Source of the DNA: Bacillota bacterium
GTDB taxonomy: Bacteria > Bacillota_C > Negativicutes > Sporomusales > Sporomusaceae
NCBI GenBank assembly: GCA_023441125.1
Contig: JAEZQV010000088.1
Location: 1-5,964 of the forward strand
Reading direction: 5' to 3'
DNA length: 5,964 bases
Shown here: positions 1-5,435 of the stretch, piece by piece
How the letters are laid out: every line of letters starts with the position of its first letter
Position numbering within the stretch: position 1 is the stretch's first letter
Notes under the pieces: generated by a model
Told to the model about the DNA's origin: nothing
Seen by the model: only the letters and a program-made list of their open reading frames with translations
Databases searched by the model: none
Translations under genes and position numbers: made by a program

Positions 1-555
1 GGACATGGCGGGATTGACGACGGCGCCAAATGGAATGGCATCGAAGAAAAAAATATCAACTTGGCGATTGCTTTAAAACTTGCCGACGTTTTGACAGCCA
101 ACGGCGCTAAGCCGGTGCTGACCCGCGAGGGCGATGTCGATTACTATACCCGGGGCAAAGGCGGCAAACGCAATGATCTGCTAAAGCGGGCTGAAACCAT
201 AGAGAATGCGGGCGCTAACGCCTTTATCAGCCTCCATTGCAATGCCATTAAAGGGACCAATTGGTCCGGGGCGCAGGTATTCTATCATCCCAAACTGGAA
301 GAAAACAAAAAGCTGGCGGAAACCATGCAGCAGGCTCTAAAAGATTTTCCCCCCGGCAATAAGCGCCAAGTCAAGCAGGATTCTGATATTCTGATATTGA
401 AGTCTGTAAATGTGCCTGGCGTTCTTATTGAGGCTGGCTTTATCAGTAATCCGGCCGAGGCGGCACACCTAAACACCGATTCATACCAACAAAAACTGGC
501 TGAGCATATTGCCAAAGCCTTGGCGTATCATTTCAACCAGAATGTGGGAAGATAA
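1..555 (+). CDS. cwlD: N-acetylmuramoyl-L-alanine amidase, CwlD-like (5' end outside window)
   Basis: This is the C-terminal 184 codons of a zinc amidase of the Amidase_3 family, which cuts the bond between muramic acid and L-Ala in peptidoglycan. The frame is open from base 1 and begins inside the family motif GHGGIDDGA, so the true start lies upstream; the TTG at 61 is an internal Leu codon. Zinc ligands visible are His (nt 4-6), Glu of IEEKN (nt 46-48) and His of SLHCNA (nt 235-237). The catalytic Glu is in LIEAGFISNP (nt 430-432). The stretch NWSGAQVFYHPKLEENKK resembles Bacillus CwlD, which helps make muramic-delta-lactam in spore cortex, more than vegetative amidases. No SH3 or SPOR repeats follow the catalytic domain, as in CwlD. 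A signal or anchor segment would be in the missing part. The amidase family is certain; the CwlD assignment is inferred from remembered sequence. Confidence 0.85.
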   Translation, partial: GHGGIDDGAKWNGIEEKNINLAIALKLADVLTANGAKPVLTREGDVDYYTRGKGGKRNDLLKRAETIENAGANAFISLHCNAIKGTNWSGAQVFYHPKLEENKKLAETMQQALKDFPPGNKRQVKQDSDILILKSVNVPGVLIEAGFISNPAEAAHLNTDSYQQKLAEHIAKALAYHFNQNVGR

Positions 556-577
556 GAAACGCGACGCACCACGAATG

Positions 578-584
578 AAGGGAG
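578..584 (+). promoter_or_regulatory. Ribosome binding site of the LigB/Memo-like gene
   Basis: AAGGGAG lies 7 nt before the ATG at 592 and supports that start. No promoter or terminator is evident in the 36 bp between the amidase stop and this gene, so read-through from cwlD is likely. Confidence 0.7.
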
Positions 585-591
585 CGATTAC

Positions 592-1425
592 ATGGACAAT
601 TTGGTTGGCTGTGCACTTATGCCGCATCCGCCGTTGATGATTCCGGAAGTGGGAAAGAATGAGCTGGCGCGGATTCAGGCTACCGTAGACGCGGCTACCC
701 GGGTAGCTGATATGCTGAAGGAGGGCAATCCTCAAACGGTAGTGATTATTACCCCGCACGGACCCGTTTTTGAAGATGCCGTTACCGTCAGTATTCATCC
801 GCGTCTCCGGGGCAGCATGGCTCAGTTTGGGGTGCCGGACGTAACCCTGGGATTTGAGACGGACAATTTACTGATCAAGCATATTATCCGGAACAGCCAG
901 CGGCTGGGCATCAACCTGACCGAACTGACCGATGACACGGCAAAAAACTACCGCATACCCCTGGAACTGGACCATGGTGCCTTTGTACCGTTATACTATC
1001 TTGCCAAGGCCGGCTTCAAAGGCCAGATTGTACATTTGTCCATGGGAATGCTGGCCTATGAAGAAATGTATACCTTCGGCAAAGCCGTGCAGGCGGCCAT
1101 CGGCCATGTGGACAGGCGGGTGGCGATAATTGCCTCCGGTGACCTGTCGCACCGGCTCACACCGGAGGCGCCAGCCGGCTATAGTCCCCAAGGCGCTGAA
1201 TTTGACCGCCAGCTGGTGGCTGCGCTGGAAAAGGCAGATGTGAAGACCTTGCTGGCCATGGACAGAAATTTGATTGAGGAAGCCGGCGAATGTGGCTTAC
1301 GGCCGGTATTTTTTCTGTTAGGCGTTATGGGCGGCCTTGATGCCGAGATGGTGCTGTCTTCCTACGAGGGGCCGTTTGGTGTCGGTTACGCGGTGATCGC
1401 TTTCAAAATAAAAGGTAAAAAATAG
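592..1425 (+). CDS. LigB/Memo-like class III dioxygenase-fold protein of the AmmeMemoRadiSam system
   Basis: A 277-residue protein with the fold signature of LigB-type extradiol dioxygenases and Memo proteins. Visible motifs in order: MPHPP (His12), ITPHGP (His56), LDHGAFVPLYYL (His128), IIASGDLSH (Asp184, His187), EAGECGLRPVFFLLG (Glu233, Cys234) and SYEGPFGVGYAVIAF at the C-terminus. By analogy with Memo, whose metal site uses two His and a Cys in a CGRHP-like motif, His12, His56 and Cys234 are the likely metal ligands; LigB enzymes use Glu at the third position. It appears soluble, with no signal peptide. In many Firmicutes this domain is, as I recall, the N-terminal half of a fused AMMECR1 protein; here it ends in a Lys-rich tail and the AMMECR1 part is the next gene. 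No ring-cleavage substrate can be inferred from the context, and true dioxygenase activity is doubtful. Family assignment is strong; function is unknown. Confidence 0.88.
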   Translation: MDNLVGCALMPHPPLMIPEVGKNELARIQATVDAATRVADMLKEGNPQTVVIITPHGPVFEDAVTVSIHPRLRGSMAQFGVPDVTLGFETDNLLIKHIIRNSQRLGINLTELTDDTAKNYRIPLELDHGAFVPLYYLAKAGFKGQIVHLSMGMLAYEEMYTFGKAVQAAIGHVDRRVAIIASGDLSHRLTPEAPAGYSPQGAEFDRQLVAALEKADVKTLLAMDRNLIEEAGECGLRPVFFLLGVMGGLDAEMVLSSYEGPFGVGYAVIAFKIKGKK

Positions 1426-1430
1426 GAGGT
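1423..1430 (+). promoter_or_regulatory. Ribosome binding site overlapping the upstream stop codon
   Basis: TAGGAGGT contains the TAG stop of the LigB/Memo-like gene and a near-perfect Shine-Dalgarno sequence, 6 nt before the ATG at 1437. The stop being part of the ribosome site suggests that translation of the two proteins is coupled. Confidence 0.75.
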
Positions 1431-1436
1431 TTTAGC

Positions 1437-1952
1437 ATGCGTGCACAAAGCGCACCGGTGGCACTGGCCCGGGAAAGTCTAACCTACTATCTTATGCACG
1501 GTCGTCTGCTGGACAAACCGGCTGATCTGCCGGCTATTTTGTGCGGACAGGCCGGCGTATTTGTTTCCTTTAAAAAAGCGGGGCAGCTCAGGGGCTGTAT
1601 TGGCACCTTTGCGCCCACTAAGCCTACCATCGCCGAAGAAATTATTCAAAATGCCGTCAGCGCCGGCACCGAGGACCCCCGCTTCTGGCCGATTGAACTG
1701 AGTGAGTTGGCCGAGCTCGAAGTATCTGTGGATGTGCTTCAAGCCCCTGAACCTATTGACAGTATCGAGCAGCTGGAACCCAGAACCTACGGCGTCATTG
1801 TGCGAAAAGGGCGCCGCTCCGGCTTGCTGCTGCCGGATTTGGAGGGCGTTGACACCGCCGCTGAGCAGGTGGCCATTGCTATGGAGAAGGCCGGGATCAG
1901 GCCGGATGAGGAAGTCGACTTGTATCGTTTTACGGTGATCCGCTATAAATAG
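1437..1952 (+). CDS. amrA: AMMECR1-domain protein (AmmeMemoRadiSam system protein A)
   Basis: A 171-residue protein that is essentially one AMMECR1 domain, the family named after human AMMECR1 and found in bacteria, archaea and eukaryotes. Diagnostic motifs are GVFVSFKKAGQLRGCIGTF (about residues 40-58, with the invariant LRGCIG), EIIQNAVSAGTEDPRF (68-83), LEVSVDVL (94-101), and GLLLPDLEGVDTAAEQVAIAMEKAGI (129-154). The domain ends at DLYRFTVIRYK, so nothing is appended. Cys54 in LRGCIG is the striking conserved residue, but no reaction has been established for the family. The gene starts 11 bp after the LigB/Memo-like gene and 20 bp before the radical SAM gene. It is in a different frame from the upstream gene, so this is not a simple stop-codon break of a fused reading frame. 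The name is reliable; the molecular role is unknown. Confidence 0.9.
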   Translation: MRAQSAPVALARESLTYYLMHGRLLDKPADLPAILCGQAGVFVSFKKAGQLRGCIGTFAPTKPTIAEEIIQNAVSAGTEDPRFWPIELSELAELEVSVDVLQAPEPIDSIEQLEPRTYGVIVRKGRRSGLLLPDLEGVDTAAEQVAIAMEKAGIRPDEEVDLYRFTVIRYK

Positions 1953-1972
1953 GCCAAAGCAGGTGAATTTAG

Positions 1973-2986
1973 GTGCACGAGGCGCTTCATTACACATCCC
2001 GGGGCCAAACGGTTGCCTGCCGGCTGTGCCCTAAGCATTGCACCATTGAAGAAGGGCAGACAGGTTTTTGCCGGACCCGCCAAAACACCGGCGGCAAACT
2101 GTATGCCTTAAACTATGCCCAAGCTACCGGTCAGGCGCTTGATCCGGTCGAAAAGAAACCGCTGTATCACTTTTATCCGGGCAGTACCATCCTGTCTTTG
2201 GGTACCTGGGGCTGCAACTTTGCCTGTCAGTTCTGCCAGAACTGGCATATTGCCCAGGCCCAGCCCGCAGCCGCCGTGCTGGAGCCCCGGGCGGCCGCAG
2301 CCCTGGCCCGCCAGCTGGTAAGCCGGGGAAATATCGGCATCGCCTATACCTATTCCGAACCCAGTGTCTGGTATGAGTATATTTGGGACACGGCAGCGCT
2401 GGTGCGGGCCGATGGCCTGAAAAATGTGCTGGTTTCCAACGGATTTATCGATCCGGAGCCTTTGGCCCAGCTGCTGCCGGTCATAGACGCCATGAACATT
2501 GATGTCAAAGCCTTCAATGATGCGTTTTACCAGACAGTCTGTGCCGGTCGGCTGGAGCATGTTAAGCGTACTATTGAACTGGCAGCCTCCCGGTGTCATG
2601 TGGAGATCACCACCTTGCTGGTGACCGGTCTCAACGATGCTGTTGACGAACTGACCGGTCTGGCCCAATGGCTGGCCGGCATCAGCCCCGATATTCCGCT
2701 GCATTTTTCCCGCTATTTCCCCAATTACAAAATGGACGCGCCGCCAACGCCCCTAAGTACGCTGGAGCTGGCCTACAAGACGGCCCGCCGGTATCTCAAC
2801 TATGTGTATATCGGCAATGTTGGCGGGGCTGGCATGAATACTTATTGCCCGCAATGCGGCTATAAGGTGATTGACCGTAGCGGCGGTTACAGCCGCCTGG
2901 CAACAAAACCTGACGAACCCGGCCGTGAAAAAAAGTGCCCCGAGTGCGGGCGCAATATACATATCACCGGAACCGTAGAATTCTAA
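1973..2986 (+). CDS. amrS: PflA-like radical SAM protein of the AmmeMemoRadiSam system
   Basis: A 337-residue radical SAM protein related to pyruvate formate-lyase activases. The cluster motif CNFACQFCQNW (Cys81, Cys85, Cys88) should hold a 4Fe-4S cluster that cleaves S-adenosylmethionine. Other family features are GIAYTYSEP (122-130), VLVSNGFI (152-159), MNIDVKAF (174-181) and HFSRYFPNYK (244-253). There are two extra cysteine sets: an N-terminal CRLCPKHC...GFC group (Cys16, 19, 23, 33) and a C-terminal pair of CPQC/CPEC knuckles (292-295 and 322-325) resembling a zinc ribbon or rubredoxin-type site. The start is GTG at 1973, with AGGTG at 1961-1965 as a weak ribosome site; the N-terminal Cys motif begins soon after, so a much later start is unlikely. 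It closes the operon and is followed by a terminator. It may activate or modify a target using the two proteins encoded upstream, but no substrate is known to me. Confidence 0.92.
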   Translation: MHEALHYTSRGQTVACRLCPKHCTIEEGQTGFCRTRQNTGGKLYALNYAQATGQALDPVEKKPLYHFYPGSTILSLGTWGCNFACQFCQNWHIAQAQPAAAVLEPRAAAALARQLVSRGNIGIAYTYSEPSVWYEYIWDTAALVRADGLKNVLVSNGFIDPEPLAQLLPVIDAMNIDVKAFNDAFYQTVCAGRLEHVKRTIELAASRCHVEITTLLVTGLNDAVDELTGLAQWLAGISPDIPLHFSRYFPNYKMDAPPTPLSTLELAYKTARRYLNYVYIGNVGGAGMNTYCPQCGYKVIDRSGGYSRLATKPDEPGREKKCPECGRNIHITGTVEF

Positions 2987-2989
2987 CAC

Positions 2990-3025
2990 AGAGGCGGGCT
3001 ACTACTAGGCCTCTTTTTTTCTTTT
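2990..3025 (+). terminator. Rho-independent terminator after the radical SAM gene
   Basis: AGAGGC (2990-2995) pairs with GCCTCT (3009-3014). The stem can be extended by CT/AG (2999-3000 with 3007-3008) across a GGG bulge, leaving an ACTACT loop. A T-rich run follows directly (TTTTTTT C TTTT, to 3025). It lies 3 nt after the TAA and marks the end of the cwlD/AmmeMemoRadiSam transcription unit. Confidence 0.82.
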
Positions 3026-3030
3026 GTCCG

Positions 3031-3046
3031 ATATATTACAATATAT
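3031..3046. repeat. Perfect AT-rich inverted repeat in the argC upstream region
   Basis: ATATATT (3031-3037) and AATATAT (3040-3046) form a perfect 7+2+7 dyad. It sits just after the terminator T-tract and about 37 bp upstream of the argC -35 hexamer. It could be a distal operator or an AT-rich upstream element. It does not match the ARG-box consensus well, and chance is a real possibility in such AT-rich DNA. Confidence 0.35.
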
Positions 3047-3081
3047 TCCAAAATAAATTTGTATACAGGAATACGAAAATA

Positions 3082-3099
3082 CTTGCATTATTATTCATG
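3082..3099. promoter_or_regulatory. ARG-box-like operator (candidate ArgR/AhrC site)
   Basis: The 18-bp stretch CTTGCATTATTATTCATG fits the known ARG-box layout TGAAT-wwww-ATTCA with one mismatch: TGCAT (3084-3088), TATT, ATTCA (3093-3097). It overlaps the -35 hexamer of the argC promoter, as expected for repression by arginine-bound ArgR/AhrC. A second, much weaker half-matching box may follow at about 3102-3115. The match to consensus is seen in the sequence; the regulator is inferred. Confidence 0.55.
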
Positions 3100-3112
3100 C
3101 ATAACGTATAAT
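3083..3112 (+). promoter_or_regulatory. Sigma-A type promoter of argCJB
   Basis: A -35 hexamer TTGCAT (3083-3088) and a perfect -10 TATAAT (3107-3112) are separated by 18 bp. Transcription would start near 3119-3121, right at the ribosome site, giving a very short leader with no room for a T-box or attenuator. This points to control by a DNA-binding repressor rather than leader RNA. Confidence 0.7.
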
Positions 3113-3118
3113 TATTAC

Positions 3119-3126
3119 GGAAGGAG
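3119..3126 (+). promoter_or_regulatory. Ribosome binding site of argC
   Basis: GGAAGGAG lies 8 nt before the ATG at 3135 and fixes the argC start, which is also where the Rossmann-fold glycine motif demands it. Confidence 0.75.
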
Positions 3127-3134
3127 CGAGGTTC

Positions 3135-4175
3135 ATGAGAATTAGCATTGTGGGAGCTACCGGCTATACCGGCGCGGAATTGCTCCGGATACTGGCATCG
3201 CATCCGGCGGCCGAAGTAGTGTATATTACCTCTGAAAGCCAGCCTGGTACGGCCATTCATGACATATATCCCCATCTGACAAAGTTTTATGCACAAGCGC
3301 TGGCCAGTCTGGCCGATCTGGCGAAGATCGCCCGGGAAAGTGAAGTCATCTTTATCGGTTTGCCCCATGGCCATGCCATGGAGGTGGGCCGCAAAGCCAC
3401 CGCCATCAATCCCAACGTGAAAATAATTGACCTTGGAGCGGATTACCGCTTCAAAAATCATGCCATATATGAACAGTGGTACAAAGTAGAACATACGCAC
3501 AAAACGGCTCAGGCCGTGTACGGCCTGACCGAGCTAAATCGCAGCCAGGTGAAGGACGCCGCCATTATCGGCAATCCCGGCTGTTACACAACCGCCAGTA
3601 TACTCGCTTTGGCGCCGCTGGTTAAGCATCAGCTGGTGGACGTAAGCTCGCTGATCATCGATGCCAAATCAGGCGTGTCGGGCGCGGGGCGGGGCCTTAA
3701 CCTCGGTTCGCATTTTACCGAAGTCTTCGAGAGTGTCAAGGCCTATAATGTGGCCGGTCACCGCCATACGCCCGAGATCGAGGCAGCCTTAAGCGAAATC
3801 GCCGGCCAGGAACTGGTCATCAGCTTTACGCCGCATCTCATCCCGGTAGCCCGCGGCATCCTGAGCACCTGCTATGCCAGGCTAAATGACGGCGTAAGTC
3901 CGGCAGACGTGGATGCTGCCTATAACGCCGCCTATGGCGACGAGTACTTTATCCGTCTGCTGGGGCGGGGCGGCTATCCGGCTACCAAGAATACCCGCGG
4001 CACCAATTTCTGCGACATAGGCTGGCACATTGACCAACGTACCGGCCGGGTCATTGCCATTGCCGCCATTGACAATCTGGTCAAAGGCGCCGCCGGGCAG
4101 GCCATACAGAATATGAATGTTATGTTCAACATAGATGAGAGAGCAGGTCTAGACCATGCACCTCTCTATCCGTAA
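3135..4175 (+). CDS. argC: N-acetyl-gamma-glutamyl-phosphate reductase
   Basis: ArgC carries out the NADPH-dependent reduction of N-acetylglutamyl 5-phosphate to N-acetylglutamate 5-semialdehyde, the third step of arginine synthesis, in the cytoplasm. The 346-residue length is normal for the long (type 1) form. Seen in order: the NADP-binding GATGYTGAEL (7-16), IFIGLPHGHAME (72-83), IDLGADYR (98-105), the catalytic-Cys motif GNPGCYTT (Cys150), DAKSGVSGAGR (176-186), GHRHTPEIE (His209/His211, the latter part of the active site) and FTPHLIPVARGILST (231-245). It is the first gene of the arg operon, preceded by its own promoter and ARG-box-like site. It ends 15 bp before argJ. The frame is intact and all key residues are present. 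Confidence 0.97.
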   Translation: MRISIVGATGYTGAELLRILASHPAAEVVYITSESQPGTAIHDIYPHLTKFYAQALASLADLAKIARESEVIFIGLPHGHAMEVGRKATAINPNVKIIDLGADYRFKNHAIYEQWYKVEHTHKTAQAVYGLTELNRSQVKDAAIIGNPGCYTTASILALAPLVKHQLVDVSSLIIDAKSGVSGAGRGLNLGSHFTEVFESVKAYNVAGHRHTPEIEAALSEIAGQELVISFTPHLIPVARGILSTCYARLNDGVSPADVDAAYNAAYGDEYFIRLLGRGGYPATKNTRGTNFCDIGWHIDQRTGRVIAIAAIDNLVKGAAGQAIQNMNVMFNIDERAGLDHAPLYP

Positions 4176-4177
4176 GC

Positions 4178-4183
4178 AGGAGG
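4178..4183 (+). promoter_or_regulatory. Ribosome binding site that decides the argJ start
   Basis: AGGAGG is only 1 nt from the ATG at 4185 but 7 nt from the in-frame ATG at 4191. The spacing favours 4191 as the true start, trimming two residues (Met-Ala) from the longest reading frame. Confidence 0.8.
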
Positions 4184-4190
4184 AATGGCA

Positions 4191-5402
4191 ATGTTAACCA
4201 AGATCACCGGCGGCATTACCGCGCCGCAGGGATTTACCGCCGCCGGCGTGCCTGCCGGCATCAAGAAGAACGGCAAAGAAGACGTCGGTATTATCTGCAG
4301 TACCGTGCCGGCCGCGGCTGCCGCCTTGTTTACCACCAACAAGATGGCGGCTGCGCCGGTTATCGTTTCCCGTCAGTCTATAGAACGCGGCCAGGTGCGG
4401 GCCATTGTGGTTAACTCCGGCTGCGCGAACGCCTGCACCGGCGAACAGGGATTGGCCGATGCCCGCACCATGGCTCACGAGACGGCTAAAGCGCTGCACC
4501 TGGATGATTGTGAAGTCCTGGTGGCATCCACCGGTGTTATCGGTGTCAATCTGCCAATGGCTGAGATCAGGTCCGGTATCAGCCAGGCGGCCCAGGCGCT
4601 GGCCAAAACCGGCCATGAACAAATGCAGGCGGCCATCATGACAACAGATACCTTCCCCAAGTCAACGGCGTATGAATTTACCCTGGACGGCAAAACCTGC
4701 AAAATTGCCGGCATTGCCAAAGGCGCCGGCATGATTCACCCCAACATGGCGACGATGCTGGCTTTCATCACGACGGACGCCGCCATAGAGCCGGCATTAC
4801 TACAGCAAGCCCTCAAAGCGGCTGTGGAGCTGTCCTTTAATATGATCTCGGTTGACGGCGATACCAGCACCAATGATACAGTGGCCGTACTGGCCAACGG
4901 CCAGGCCGGCAACGAACCTGTCGCCGACGCCGGCAGCCCGGCCTACCAGGCCTTCTATACCGCCTTGAAGACAGTATGCACCGACCTGGCCCAGCTTATT
5001 GTCCGCGACGGCGAAGGCGCCACCAAATTCCTGGAGATTAATGTAACCGGCGCAGTATCCTTTGCCGACGCCAAACTGGCCGCCATGGCGATTGCCAAAT
5101 CGCCGCTGGTTAAAACGGCTTTTTTCGGCCAGGACCCCAACTGGGGCCGGATCTTATGCGCGGTAGGCTATTCAGGCGCCACAGCGGCACCGGATAAAAC
5201 CTCTTTGACCATCGGCGGCCTCACCATCGTCGTCAACGGCCAGGGCGCCGCCGGCTTTGACACCGGCAGGCTCAAAGAAGTCATGGCCGCCAAGGATATC
5301 GCCATAACCGTCGAGCTGGGAATGGGCGAGGCGGCAGCCACCGTCTGGACTTGCGATTTTTCCTACGATTATGTGAAAATCAACGGTGAATATACAACCT
5401 GA
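4191..5402 (+). CDS. argJ: Glutamate N-acetyltransferase / ornithine acetyltransferase
   Basis: ArgJ moves the acetyl group from N-acetylornithine to glutamate, closing the cyclic arginine pathway; some members also use acetyl-CoA and so replace ArgA. The 403-residue product (start at 4191, chosen by ribosome-site spacing) has VVNSGCANACTG (73-84), VASTGVIG (111-118, oxyanion-hole region), and the self-cleavage motif KGAGMIHPNMATMLAF. Thr188 (ACG at 4752-4754) should be the nucleophile that splits the precursor into an alpha chain of about 187 residues and a beta chain of about 216. Further motifs are VDGDTSTNDT (221-230), VRDGEGATKF (271-280), GQDPNWGRI (313-321) and the typical C-terminus SYDYVKINGEYTT. 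Whether it is mono- or bifunctional cannot be read from the sequence. It lies between argC and argB with short gaps. Confidence 0.97.
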   Translation: MLTKITGGITAPQGFTAAGVPAGIKKNGKEDVGIICSTVPAAAAALFTTNKMAAAPVIVSRQSIERGQVRAIVVNSGCANACTGEQGLADARTMAHETAKALHLDDCEVLVASTGVIGVNLPMAEIRSGISQAAQALAKTGHEQMQAAIMTTDTFPKSTAYEFTLDGKTCKIAGIAKGAGMIHPNMATMLAFITTDAAIEPALLQQALKAAVELSFNMISVDGDTSTNDTVAVLANGQAGNEPVADAGSPAYQAFYTALKTVCTDLAQLIVRDGEGATKFLEINVTGAVSFADAKLAAMAIAKSPLVKTAFFGQDPNWGRILCAVGYSGATAAPDKTSLTIGGLTIVVNGQGAAGFDTGRLKEVMAAKDIAITVELGMGEAAATVWTCDFSYDYVKINGEYTT

Positions 5403-5421
5403 ACAATTTTTTCAAAATGGG

Positions 5422-5427
5422 AAAGGA
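5422..5427 (+). promoter_or_regulatory. Ribosome binding site of argB
   Basis: AAAGGA precedes the ATG at 5436 by 8 nt. The nearby ATG at 5428 is followed by a stop after two more codons and is not a start. Confidence 0.65.
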
Positions 5428-5435
5428 ATGATTAT

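Noticed and set aside
61..63. TTG as the start of the amidase
   Set aside because: The frame is open upstream to base 1 and that part encodes the zinc-binding GHGG and Glu motifs, so the TTG is an internal Leu codon.
381..396. Tandem 8-bp repeat TTCTGATA x2 inside the amidase gene, a possible slippage site
   Set aside because: There are only two copies, it encodes a plausible stretch of the protein, and two units are too few to suggest phase variation.
592..1425. Aromatic-ring-cleaving extradiol dioxygenase of a catabolic pathway
   Set aside because: The fold family matches, but the neighbours are AMMECR1 and radical SAM genes rather than catabolic genes, and the third ligand motif looks Memo-like. 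A degradative role is not supported.
1479..1997. A 172-codon open frame on the - strand opposite the AMMECR1 gene
   Set aside because: It lies almost wholly opposite a gene with clear AMMECR1 motifs, and its translation shows no family signature.
2108..2704. A long open frame (198 codons) on the - strand inside the radical SAM gene
   Set aside because: The + strand gene here has unbroken family motifs on both sides. The antisense frame has no recognisable motif or ribosome site and is a by-product of GC-rich codon use.
3364..3381. CCATGG-rich near-palindrome inside argC
   Set aside because: It is explained by codons for the conserved His-Gly-His-Ala-Met-Glu stretch and is not an exact inverted repeat.
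3036..3500. A 154-codon - strand frame running from argC into the intergenic region
   Set aside because: It covers the start of argC, its promoter and its operator-like site, with no motif or ribosome site of its own. A real gene here would clash with all of those.
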